In this document: piece by piece, positions 1 through 5,427 of the stretch | How positions within the stretch are numbered: position 1 is the first letter of the stretch | Layout of the letters: each line of letters opens with the position of its first letter | Assembly: GCA_025361105.1 (NCBI GenBank) | Contig: JANYAW010000325.1 | Coordinates: forward strand, 1 to 5,427 | Length of the DNA: 5,427 nucleotides | Direction of reading: 5' to 3' | Source: Rhodocyclaceae bacterium | GTDB lineage: Bacteria > Pseudomonadota > Gammaproteobacteria > Burkholderiales > Rhodocyclaceae | Notes under the pieces: generated by a model | What the model saw: the letters and a program-made list of their open reading frames with translations, nothing else | What the model was told of the DNA's origin: nothing | Databases searched by the model: none | Made by a program: the position numbers and the translations under genes

Positions 1-20
1 ACCCTGAGCCTGCACGTAAG

Positions 21-67
21 CGGCGTATGACTGGTGAACCGGCCAGTCCCTCACCAAGCTCAACTGG
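21..67 (-). repeat. Left copy of a 47-bp imperfect inverted repeat
   Basis: Read on the minus strand, this segment matches 1443-1489 on the plus strand over 47 positions without gaps, with about 7 mismatches. The shared core is TGGTGAGGGACTGG, followed by CC, one variable base, and GTTCACC. The copy can form two hairpins: TCACCA (51-56) with TGGTGA (65-70), and GACTGG with CCAGTC at the other side. The two copies face each other and enclose the DUF4337 and DoxX genes. It could be a REP-like structured intergenic repeat or the terminal repeat of a small non-autonomous element. No transposase is present to decide. Confidence 0.75.
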
Positions 68-197
68 TGACCTATGCGGCATGTCGATCTCTCAAATTGC
101 GCTATGCCAGACCTGTCCCAAGCGACGTGCTACAAAACCGGATATCCAGTTTCACGAGTGACTGACGGCAAAATGAAAATGATTTGGTCTAGCTGAA

Positions 198-229
198 TAC
201 CGGCGATCAGTCTAGCGGCGAAGCCGGTA
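198..229. repeat. Short inverted repeat upstream of the DUF4337 gene
   Basis: TACCGGC (198-204) is exactly complementary to GCCGGTA (223-229) across an 18-nt loop. A direct repeat GTCTAGC lies at 187-193 and again at 210-216, 23 bp apart, which is close to two helical turns. Such a layout 35-75 bp before a start codon would suit a regulator-binding site or a leader hairpin. Short matches like these also arise by chance, and no convincing -35/-10 pair was found nearby. Confidence 0.25.
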
Positions 230-253
230 GACTTGCAAAGTTTCAATCTCAGC

Positions 254-259
254 AGGAGG
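254..259 (+). promoter_or_regulatory. Shine-Dalgarno site of the DUF4337 gene
   Basis: AGGAGG lies 5 nt before the ATG at 265. It is a full consensus site at good spacing and fixes the start codon of the gene. Confidence 0.85.
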
Positions 260-264
260 CAACA

Positions 265-843
265 ATGTCTGAACATGGATTTCACGTACACGGTCCGCAT
301 GATCATGAACTCGAACACGCGCAGCACGCTGAACATGGCGATGGGATGATTAACCAGATTGCCATGTTCACTGCCATCATCGCCACCGTGGGCGCGATTT
401 TTTCCTACATGGGTGGAGCGACGCAGGCGAATGCTGGTTTGTTCAAGAATTCAGCGGCGATCAAGAAGACCGAGGCTTCCAATCAATGGAATTATTTTCA
501 GGCCAAGAGTACCAAACAGGCACTCGCCGAGCTGGCGCGTGATTTGGCTGCTGATGACAAAAAGACGGCTTATCAGATCAAAATAGATCGTTACGAAAAG
601 GAAAAAAATGAAATAAAAATCGTGGCTGAAAAACTCGAAATGGAGGCCACGCAATTGGACAACGAAAGCGATGAGCAGATGCATCAACACCACCGCTGGG
701 CGCAGTCGACCACAGTGTTACAAGTTGCCATTGCACTTGCGGCGATTGCGTTGATGACCAAGAAAAAGTGGCTTGAGGTGGCCATGTTCGGCGTCGGGAT
801 CGCAGGTTTAGTCATCGGTACCCTGGCAGCAATGCACTATTGA
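265..843 (+). CDS. DUF4337-family membrane protein with histidine-rich N-terminus
   Basis: The product has 192 residues and matches the pattern of DUF4337 proteins, a family with no established function. Eight histidines fall in the first 24 residues, a metal-binding-like cytoplasmic or periplasmic tail. A hydrophobic segment at about 30-50 (IAMFTAIIATVGAIFSYMGG) is followed by a long, charged, helix-prone stretch at about 64-140, likely a coiled coil, with another small His cluster (MHQHHRW, 139-145). Two closely spaced hydrophobic segments at about 148-164 and 168-190 end the protein. The start is set by a strong Shine-Dalgarno site 5 nt upstream. The following DoxX gene is in the same direction but 136 bp away, so co-transcription is uncertain. 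Both genes sit between the inverted 47-bp repeats. Family assignment is from memory of the motif order; a metal role is only inference. Confidence 0.85.
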   Translation: MSEHGFHVHGPHDHELEHAQHAEHGDGMINQIAMFTAIIATVGAIFSYMGGATQANAGLFKNSAAIKKTEASNQWNYFQAKSTKQALAELARDLAADDKKTAYQIKIDRYEKEKNEIKIVAEKLEMEATQLDNESDEQMHQHHRWAQSTTVLQVAIALAAIALMTKKKWLEVAMFGVGIAGLVIGTLAAMHY

Positions 844-969
844 TTTCTGAGCTCAACTTAATCAAAGCTAACGGGTGCTCTGGACTAAACGCAGTATTAC
901 GATTGGCGATTAAATCACCTGAATCTTTTCGTTTAGATTGCCCGATCAACTTCTTTCGATACATTCAAT

Positions 970-974
970 GGAAT
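970..974 (+). promoter_or_regulatory. Weak Shine-Dalgarno-like site deciding the DoxX start
   Basis: GGAAT at 970-974 (GGA at 970-972, 7 nt before the ATG at 980) is the only purine-rich element near the possible starts. The in-frame ATG at 968 and TTG at 938 have none, which favours 980. A weak promoter-like pair, TTGCCC (938-943) and TACATT (960-965) with a 16-bp spacer, overlaps this region. Confidence 0.35.
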
Positions 975-979
975 TGAAT

Positions 980-1372
980 ATGGAAAAAACTAATGCGTGG
1001 GTGCTTGTAGCTGGCCGGCTCTTAATGGCAGTTATCTTTGTCGCTGCTGGGGCTGGCAAGATAGCCAACTTTGCAGGTACTCAGGGGTATATGGAATCCA
1101 TGGGGATACCTGGAGTACTCTTGCCGCTGGTTATCCTGACGGAACTAGGAGGAGGCTTGGCTGTTCTCTTAGGCTATAGGGTCAGACTGGTGTCTATCCT
1201 GCTGGCGGGATTCTGCGTTGTCAGCGGCATTGTTTTTCACCACAACTTTGCTGACCAAACACAAATGATTATGTTCATGAAAAACTTGGCAATGGCGGGA
1301 GGATTCTTAACGCTTTTCGTGTCTGGTGCAGGCACTATCAGTCTGGATGGCCGGTTCCAAAAGAATCAGTGA
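980..1372 (+). CDS. DoxX-family small integral membrane protein
   Basis: The protein has 130 residues from the ATG at 980 and about four hydrophobic helices at roughly 7-25, 47-66, 70-88 and 102-117. DoxX-family marks are visible: GRLLMAVIFVAAGAGKI near the N-terminus (12-28), a TELGGGLAVLLGY stretch (54-66), and the late HHNFADQTQMIMFMKNLAMA region (87-106), where DoxX proteins typically carry a short amphipathic loop before the last helix. DoxX proteins are small membrane proteins often linked to quinone or thiol redox processes, but no specific substrate can be given here. A start at 968 would add four residues (MELN) and cannot be excluded. The TTG at 938 is unlikely because the extra residues are not hydrophobic-family sequence and no ribosome site precedes it. 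No clear terminator follows. Confidence 0.85.
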   Translation: MEKTNAWVLVAGRLLMAVIFVAAGAGKIANFAGTQGYMESMGIPGVLLPLVILTELGGGLAVLLGYRVRLVSILLAGFCVVSGIVFHHNFADQTQMIMFMKNLAMAGGFLTLFVSGAGTISLDGRFQKNQ

Positions 1373-1442
1373 CGATTTGCAATTCTTCCCAAACAGCGAA
1401 ATAGGGTCGTCGTCAGATTGAATTTAATTAAGGCGATTTTCG

Positions 1443-1489
1443 CCAGTTGATGCTGGTGAGGGACTGGCCCGTTCACCGGCCACACGCCG
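1443..1489 (+). repeat. Right copy of the 47-bp imperfect inverted repeat
   Basis: This is the opposite-facing partner of 21-67. The hairpin potential is kept with different bases: CGCCAG (1441-1446) pairs with CTGGTG (1453-1458) with one wobble, matching the position of the TCACCA/TGGTGA stem in the left copy. TGGCC can pair with GGCCA in the second half. Conserved folding with changed bases suggests that structure matters. It lies between the DoxX stop codon and the senB stop codon, so it could also act in transcript 3'-end formation for both convergent genes, although no T-run follows. Confidence 0.75.
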
Positions 1490-1516
1490 TGATCGTTTCA
1501 TCAAGATGACAGTGCG

Positions 1517-2506
1517 TTATTCGAAATGACTCCGCCCATCCTGTAAGAGCCCCGCCACAATGCCGCGCAACGTAGATTGCTCGCGCTCCGGCGCAAACAA
1601 GAACGCACGCTCGGCGCATTGCTTGGATAGTTGCTGCAGAAAATTTCTATCCTCGTGACAACGCTGCAATAGTTTAGCCAAGGCGTTGACATCATTCCAA
1701 TCGAAGTAACCAGCGTAATCCGCACCGAGCATGCCGACATTCCCATCGACGCGGGATGCCAGCACCGGCGTGCCGCTGGTCACTGCTTCTAGCACCACAT
1801 GCGCGCCGCCTTCGAGGTGACTGGCATGCACCAGCACATGCGCGCGGGCAATGCGCTCGCGCGTGGCGGCGTGGGTCTGCGCGCCTAGCCAACGATAGTG
1901 CGGACATTCTGCCTGCAAGCGCTGCGCCTGCGCGCCTAGCGCAGGGTCTAGCGGCCCGCCGATGTGATCAAAAAATATTTCTTTGTACGGCGCTAACAAT
2001 CGAGCAGCGGCAAAAAATGTTTGTGGCGACTTTTCTTCGCGCAGATGGCCGACCATCAAGGCACGCAAATGATGCGTGGTTTTGACCCGCGCACGACGCA
2101 TTGGGGCAGACTGAAAACACACCACCGCTTTATGCCGAAGCGCAGCGGGCAACGCCAATCCGCCGAGTTCTTGCAGCACGATGATCTGATGCGCTTGCGC
2201 CAGTGAGCGTTGTGCGATGGCATCCACCGCGATGTCGCGATACAAATCGGTACCGGTCATGACCAACACCAATGGCCGCGCCGGATAGCGCTGCGACCAC
2301 GCATCAATAGATTCGGCCGAGCGTTTGGCGTGCAATGCAATCAAACAATCCGCTGGCTCGCCATCCCACTTGGGCAACAGATGCACCGTGTATTTTGCAG
2401 CGAGCATAGCCGCCCAGCGCCGCGCAGTTTGCCAATTACCGTTGTTCGCATCGGCCAGCGCGGGCGTAACCAAACAGATCGTGGGCTTGTGTCGTGGATT
2501 GGACAT
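1517..2506 (-). CDS. senB: Selenosugar synthase SenB (GT-B glycosyltransferase of the TIGR04348 type)
   Basis: The 329-residue product is a GT-B fold glycosyltransferase. The family signature PALADANNGNWQTARRW lies at 15-31, with TGTDLYRD at 84-91, VGHLREEKSP at 152-161 and HIGGPLD at 181-187. The C-terminal donor-binding part HLEGGAHVVLEAVTSGTPV (230-248) contains the EX7E pair E232/E240. SenB is known to use selenophosphate and a UDP-sugar to make a 1-seleno sugar, forming a C-Se bond. Here it diverges from senA, the enzyme that consumes the selenosugar, which strongly supports the assignment. The start is the ATG at 2506. No Shine-Dalgarno sequence precedes it, but a perfect TATAAT on this strand ends 5 nt before it, suggesting a leaderless message. 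Length and motifs look complete. An ordinary glycosyltransferase is the alternative, but the N-terminal signature argues against it. Confidence 0.9.
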   Translation of the reverse strand: MSNPRHKPTICLVTPALADANNGNWQTARRWAAMLAAKYTVHLLPKWDGEPADCLIALHAKRSAESIDAWSQRYPARPLVLVMTGTDLYRDIAVDAIAQRSLAQAHQIIVLQELGGLALPAALRHKAVVCFQSAPMRRARVKTTHHLRALMVGHLREEKSPQTFFAAARLLAPYKEIFFDHIGGPLDPALGAQAQRLQAECPHYRWLGAQTHAATRERIARAHVLVHASHLEGGAHVVLEAVTSGTPVLASRVDGNVGMLGADYAGYFDWNDVNALAKLLQRCHEDRNFLQQLSKQCAERAFLFAPEREQSTLRGIVAGLLQDGRSHFE

Positions 2507-2516
2507 GGGGCATTAT
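2487..2516 (+). promoter_or_regulatory. Candidate senA promoter, inside the senB start region
   Basis: TTGTGT (2487-2492) and CATTAT (2511-2516) are separated by 18 bp. The -10 match is 4 of 6 and the -35 match 3 of 6, so this is weak. The predicted transcript start falls on about 2523, the A of the proposed senA start codon, which would make senA leaderless. The -35 element lies within senB coding sequence. Confidence 0.35.
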
Positions 2517-2517
2517 A
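2512..2517 (-). promoter_or_regulatory. Perfect -10 element of the candidate senB promoter
   Basis: On the minus strand this reads TATAAT and is followed by GCCCC and then the senB ATG. Transcription would start at about 2505-2506, the first bases of the start codon. No good -35 sequence is seen at 15-19 bp spacing, so an activator or a discriminator-driven promoter would be needed. It overlaps the candidate senA -10, so the two promoters would compete for the same DNA. Confidence 0.5.
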
Positions 2518-2522
2518 GGAAG

Positions 2523-3800
2523 ATGAAAATCGAACTCATCAGCGACACATCAAACTCAGCCAACACCGCCGAAACACCGGTCGAAAATTCGCGCCACGCG
2601 ACACCGGCGCAATTGGTAGTGGCATTTTCCGCTGGACGGGAATGCTTGCTCAAATTATTCGCGGCCTATCGTGATGCGCTCGGCACTGATATGCGAGTGA
2701 ATTTATCACCAGAGTTGAATTTGCCTTTGTGGGAAATGGGACACATTGCTTGGTTCGAGGAGTATTGGATCGCACGCAATCCGCTGCGGGCGCAGGGCAT
2801 CAGTGCCGACCATGCGGTGATGGAAAATTTGCGCACAGCATCGTGCTTGCCAAACGCCGACGCGCGCTACGATTCGAGCAATGTGGCACATGCCACACGT
2901 TGGCAGCTGGTGTTGCCGTCTGCAAACGAGACGCTAGCTTATCTCGCCGAAGTACGTGAAAGCACGCTCGCCTTGCTGAATGAGATTGTCATCACGCCAG
3001 AGCGCAATCACGATGACGCACTGTATTTTTTTCGCCTTGCGCTGTTTCATGAAGCGATGCACCGTGAGGCGTGGATTTATATGGCGCAAACATTGGGCAT
3101 TGCGCTGCATGAGGCATTCAGCCGTGCACCAGAGCGCCCACACAATTTGCCAACCGATGATTGCGTGGTCGACGCGGGCAGATGGCGACTTGGATCGACC
3201 AACACCGGTTTTGTTTTCGATAACGAACTATGCGCCCACGAAGTCGACGTGGCGGCCTTTGAGATTGATCGTGCGGCCGTGACGTGGCAGCGCTATCTGC
3301 CGTTTATCGAGGCGGGCGGCTATACCAATCGCGCGTGGTGGTCGGATGCAGGCTGGGAGTGGCGGCAGCAACAGTCCATGCCACGCTACCTGCGCCGCGT
3401 GGGCGAGCAATGGCAGCGCTACAACTTCGGCCAGTGGCAAAATTTGGACTTGCATTTGCCCGCAATGAATCTCACCCGCCATGAAGCACAAGCCTGGTGT
3501 CTATGGGCGGGACGACGACTACCGAGCGAGGCGGAATGGGAAATGGCCGCATGCACCCGCACTGCATCAGAATTTTTTTGGGGCGAAGTATGGGAATGGA
3601 CCAGCAGCGCTTTTGCGCCCTACGCGGGTTTTATGCCACATCCCTATCGCGATTATTCAATGCCGTGGTTTGATGGTCGCCCCGTGTTACGCGGTGCATC
3701 GTTGGCGACTGATTTGGCCATGCGACATCCACGTTATAGAAACTTTTTCCCCGCCGAGCGCAACGATATTTTTAGCGGCTTTCGATCCTGCGCGATTTAG
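2523..3800 (+). CDS. senA: Selenoneine synthase SenA (EgtB-like non-heme iron enzyme)
   Basis: From ATG 2523 the protein has 425 residues and two domains. The N-terminal DinB-like domain (about 33-185) supplies the three-histidine iron site expected for EgtB relatives: H74 in GHIAWFEEYW, and H176 and H180 in FHEAMHREAW. The C-terminal formylglycine-generating-enzyme-like domain (about 215-425) has RRLPSEAEWEMAA (331-343) and WGEVWEWT (353-360), and ends in the SenA-type signature GASLATDLAMRHPRYRNF (391-408), then ERNDIFSGFRSCA. The link between SEAEWE and VWEWT is short compared with typical EgtB. SenA couples hercynine to a selenosugar with O2 on the way to selenoneine; divergence from senB and the nearby egtD fit this. 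An in-frame ATG at 2505 would add MGHYRK and overlap the senB start. AGGAAG abuts ATG 2523, too close for normal initiation. Sulfur use (ergothioneine) is the main alternative. Confidence 0.9.
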   Translation: MKIELISDTSNSANTAETPVENSRHATPAQLVVAFSAGRECLLKLFAAYRDALGTDMRVNLSPELNLPLWEMGHIAWFEEYWIARNPLRAQGISADHAVMENLRTASCLPNADARYDSSNVAHATRWQLVLPSANETLAYLAEVRESTLALLNEIVITPERNHDDALYFFRLALFHEAMHREAWIYMAQTLGIALHEAFSRAPERPHNLPTDDCVVDAGRWRLGSTNTGFVFDNELCAHEVDVAAFEIDRAAVTWQRYLPFIEAGGYTNRAWWSDAGWEWRQQQSMPRYLRRVGEQWQRYNFGQWQNLDLHLPAMNLTRHEAQAWCLWAGRRLPSEAEWEMAACTRTASEFFWGEVWEWTSSAFAPYAGFMPHPYRDYSMPWFDGRPVLRGASLATDLAMRHPRYRNFFPAERNDIFSGFRSCAI

Positions 3801-3852
3801 TAGCGTTACATTTCAACGGCGTGTGGTCAGCACCAACTGGCGAACACAGGCT

Positions 3853-4875
3853 TCAACCATCCGCCCAAAACACACCGAACCATTCATCAGCATCGGTCCA
3901 CTTTGTGATGCGCGTGTAACCAGCGCGGCGCATTAGTGCGGCGAAACTCTCGGGCGTGTATTTGTAAGAATTTTCTGTATGAATTCTTTCACCGGCGCGG
4001 AATTGTCGCACCGATTCCTGCGTTGAAACCTGTGACGAAACAGCGGCCGCATCCGGCCAACAGATGCTGACATCGCGCAGCGCTTCCAAATGCATTTCAA
4101 TGCGACTCTCCACGCGATTGAAATACGCCACATGACGAAAATCAGCGACTTCAAAATTCGCGCCGAGTAATTGATTGGCCACCGTCAACATGTTGCGATT
4201 AAACGCGGCGGTGACTCCCAGCGTGTCGTCATACGCGGGTTCGAGAATCTCGCTGGGTTTATTCAAATCGACACCAATCAACAGCCCGCCGCCTTTGGCA
4301 GCGAGACGCACTTGGCGCAGAAAAACTTCAGCCGCTTGCGGTGTGAAATTGCCAATGCTCGAACCCGGATAAAACACCACGCAGGCGTCGACACCGGCCT
4401 CGTCCGGCAAGTTGAATGCGGTCGAAAAATCCATCCCGATTCCCAACAAATCCAGTGCCGGATGGCGGAACTGTAAGTAGTCCAATGCATCGGCAAGATA
4501 GTCGGCTGAAATATCAATCGCCACATAACGTGTCGGGCGCAAAGCATCAAAAAGCGAAGCAGCTTTTTCGCAATTACCGGCACCCAAATCAACCAGCGTG
4601 CAGCCCTTCCCCATCGCCGCCGCAATCGCGTTTTGGTGCGTGCGAAATATCGCGGCCTCGGTTCGTGTCGGGTAATACTCAGGCAGTTCGGTAATCGCTG
4701 CAAACAGGCGCGAGCCAAGCGCGTCATAGAGAAACTTCGGTGCGATGCTGCTGGCACTGGCAAGCAAACCGGCAGCAAGTTCGATGCGAATTGCGCGCGC
4801 ATCCGATTGATGCAAGCGCAGCAAGCGTGGAGAGCGCGGCGATGGATGTGCAGTATTGATGCATGAAAACGTCAT
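3853..4875 (-). CDS. egtD: L-histidine N-alpha-methyltransferase EgtD
   Basis: The 340-residue protein is an EgtD-type SAM-dependent methyltransferase that converts histidine to hercynine in three methyl transfers. Visible marks in order: PKFLYDALGSRLFAAI (46-61) with LPEYYPTRTE (64-73), the SAM-binding loop VDLGAGNCEKA (95-105), the acidic residue of the next strand in AIDIS (119-123), PGSSIGNF (170-177), DLNK (203-206), AYDDTLGVTAAFNRNML (214-230), and ERIHTENSYKY (296-306). By family knowledge N176, Y215, E301 and S303 fit the histidine-binding residues of characterised EgtD. Hercynine is the substrate of SenA, with which this gene converges across 52 bp. The ATG at 4875 is the only reasonable start, since the next Met is residue 88. 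No ribosome site lies at normal distance; AGGGA is 12 nt away. Length is slightly above the usual 320 or so. Confidence 0.95.
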   Translation of the reverse strand: MTFSCINTAHPSPRSPRLLRLHQSDARAIRIELAAGLLASASSIAPKFLYDALGSRLFAAITELPEYYPTRTEAAIFRTHQNAIAAAMGKGCTLVDLGAGNCEKAASLFDALRPTRYVAIDISADYLADALDYLQFRHPALDLLGIGMDFSTAFNLPDEAGVDACVVFYPGSSIGNFTPQAAEVFLRQVRLAAKGGGLLIGVDLNKPSEILEPAYDDTLGVTAAFNRNMLTVANQLLGANFEVADFRHVAYFNRVESRIEMHLEALRDVSICWPDAAAVSSQVSTQESVRQFRAGERIHTENSYKYTPESFAALMRRAGYTRITKWTDADEWFGVFWADG

Positions 4876-4883
4876 ATAGATAA

Positions 4884-4913
4884 AATGTCCCTGTGTTGTT
4901 GCGTCGTTGTGAA
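4884..4913 (-). promoter_or_regulatory. Candidate egtD promoter giving a near-leaderless transcript
   Basis: On the minus strand TTCACA (4913-4908; 5 of 6 to consensus) is followed after 18 bp by GACATT (4889-4884; 3 of 6). The predicted start, about 4877, is 2 nt before the egtD ATG. This agrees with the lack of a well-spaced Shine-Dalgarno site, but the -10 is poor. Confidence 0.3.
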
Positions 4914-4936
4914 ATGTGATGCAAGATTTTCCCCTA

Positions 4937-4968
4937 CCTTACTCCGCACCTTACTCCGCACCTTACTC
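4937..4968 (+). repeat. Tandem 12-bp repeat, 2.7 copies, before the transporter gene
   Basis: CCTTACTCCGCA occurs exactly at 4937-4948 and 4949-4960, and the first 8 bases recur at 4961-4968. The array is pyrimidine-rich on the plus strand and ends 8 nt before the Shine-Dalgarno site of the binding-protein gene. It occupies the gap between egtD and that gene, so it lies in the leader or promoter of the transporter. It may be a multi-site operator or a replication-slippage product; the sequence alone does not tell which. Confidence 0.85.
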
Positions 4969-4975
4969 ACTTGTC

Positions 4976-4980
4976 AGGAG
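4976..4980 (+). promoter_or_regulatory. Shine-Dalgarno site of the binding-protein gene
   Basis: AGGAG is followed by a 6-nt spacer and the ATG at 4987. It is a strong site at ideal spacing, unlike the three biosynthetic genes, and it sets the start of the partial gene. Confidence 0.85.
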
Positions 4981-4986
4981 ATTGCC

Positions 4987-5427
4987 ATGTTAGATTTTTC
5001 TGCTTCCCGTACGTTTCGTTCCCTGCTGACCTGCGCCTTGTTAATGGGTGGCATGGCCTTAAGTTGGCCGGCGCAAGCCGATGAGATATTTCGCGTCACT
5101 GCGATTCCCGATGAATCACCGACGGAGCTCGCGCGCAAGGCCGCGCCATTGGTGAAATATCTGGAACAAAAGCTGGGTATGAAAGTTGAATTTACTCCGG
5201 TGACCGATTATGCCGCCGCTGTCGAGGCAGTGATTAACAAGAAAATTGATCTGGCCTGGTTCGGCGGATTCACCTTTATCCAAGCCAGCAAGCGCTCTGG
5301 TGGCAAAGTGCTACCGATAGTTCAGCGCGAGGAAGACGCGCAGTTCAAGTCGGTTTTTATCACCGCTGATCCGGCCATCAAATCACTGGTCGATCTTAAA
5401 GGCAAAGACGTGAGTTTCGGTTCGCCC
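4987..5427 (+). CDS. Periplasmic binding protein of a putative selenate ABC transporter (partial, 3' end outside window)
   Basis: The first 147 codons are present and open to the window edge. Residues 1-31 form a signal peptide: an Arg-containing N-region, the hydrophobic core LLTCALLMGGMALSW, and a PAQA cleavage site before D32. The mature part resembles PhnD-like phosphate/phosphonate-binding proteins: AIPDESPTELARKAAPLVKY (39-58), a PVTDYAAAVEAV stretch, then DLAWFGGFTFIQA and VQREEDAQFKSVFI, and near the end the common VDLKGKDVSFGSP motif. The AIPDESPTE and GGFTFIQA patterns are those I associate with the putative selenate-binding clade (TIGR04553) rather than true phosphonate binders. 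Its place beside sen and egtD genes supports selenium oxyanion uptake. ATP-binding and permease genes would be expected downstream. Substrate specificity is inferred, not shown; phosphonate or phosphite is the alternative. Confidence 0.85.
   Translation, partial: MLDFSASRTFRSLLTCALLMGGMALSWPAQADEIFRVTAIPDESPTELARKAAPLVKYLEQKLGMKVEFTPVTDYAAAVEAVINKKIDLAWFGGFTFIQASKRSGGKVLPIVQREEDAQFKSVFITADPAIKSLVDLKGKDVSFGSP

Noticed and set aside
3..161. Open plus-strand frame running in from the left edge
   Set aside because: It has 52 codons with no recognisable motif, passes straight through the structured repeat, and is probably non-coding.
130..336. Minus-strand open frame of 68 codons
   Set aside because: It overlaps the real DUF4337 start and its Shine-Dalgarno site, and shows no protein family features.
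938..979. TTG start at 938 or ATG at 968 for the DoxX gene
   Set aside because: No ribosome site precedes either one. The family-like sequence begins at the ATG at 980, which has GGA at 7 nt. The 968 start remains possible.
1432..1444. Hairpin GGCGA-TTT-TCGCC after the DoxX gene as a terminator
   Set aside because: The stem is only 5 bp, no T-run follows, and it overlaps the 47-bp repeat, so a terminator call is not supported.
1443..1489. Integron attC site
   Set aside because: The repeat folds, but the expected RYYYAAC and GTTRRRY core pairs were not found, and no integrase is in the window.
2325..2522. Upstream in-frame extension of senA
   Set aside because: The frame is open to 2325, but this lies antisense to senB coding sequence, has no family-like residues, and better starts exist at 2505 and 2523.
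3801..3852. Bidirectional terminator between senA and egtD
   Set aside because: Only a 4-bp stem (TGGT/ACCA, near 3825-3836) is present, without a T-run on either strand.
2523..4875. Selenocysteine (in-frame UGA) in the selenium-pathway proteins
   Set aside because: All three biosynthetic genes read through without an internal TGA and keep their full motif sets, so no selenoprotein is implied.

Overview
The window reads as a bacterial chromosome of moderate GC content, most likely a betaproteobacterium. That placement is inferred from the protein families and their style, not from a marker gene. The core is a selenoneine (selenium analogue of ergothioneine) biosynthesis locus: senB (selenosugar synthase, minus), senA (selenoneine synthase, plus), egtD (histidine trimethyltransferase, minus) and the start of a gene for a PhnD-like periplasmic binding protein of the putative selenate ABC transporter type (plus, cut by the window end).

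Layout. Positions 1-1500 hold a two-gene segment: a DUF4337-family membrane protein (265-843) and a small DoxX-family membrane protein (980-1372). It is bracketed by a 47-bp imperfect inverted repeat (21-67 and 1443-1489; about 40 of 47 positions agree by hand alignment), each copy able to fold into hairpins. From 1517 to the end is the selenium locus. Its genes alternate in direction: senB and senA diverge with only 16 bp between start codons, senA and egtD converge with a 52-bp gap, and egtD and the transporter gene diverge across 111 bp. That last gap carries 2.7 copies of a 12-bp tandem repeat.

How the genes work together (family knowledge applied to this locus). The transporter would bring in a selenium oxyanion. 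After reduction, a selenophosphate synthetase (SenC/SelD, not in this window) would make selenophosphate. SenB would join selenium to a sugar from a UDP-sugar, and EgtD would trimethylate histidine to hercynine. SenA, an EgtB-like non-heme iron enzyme, would then join hercynine and the selenosugar with O2 on the way to selenoneine.

Points worth a second look: the three biosynthetic genes lack usable Shine-Dalgarno sequences and have -10-like elements placed so that transcripts would begin at or within about 2 nt of the start codon, whereas the DUF4337 and transporter genes have strong, well-spaced Shine-Dalgarno sites. No rRNA, tRNA, CRISPR array, transposase or integrase was seen. Intergenic stretches are all under 300 bp.
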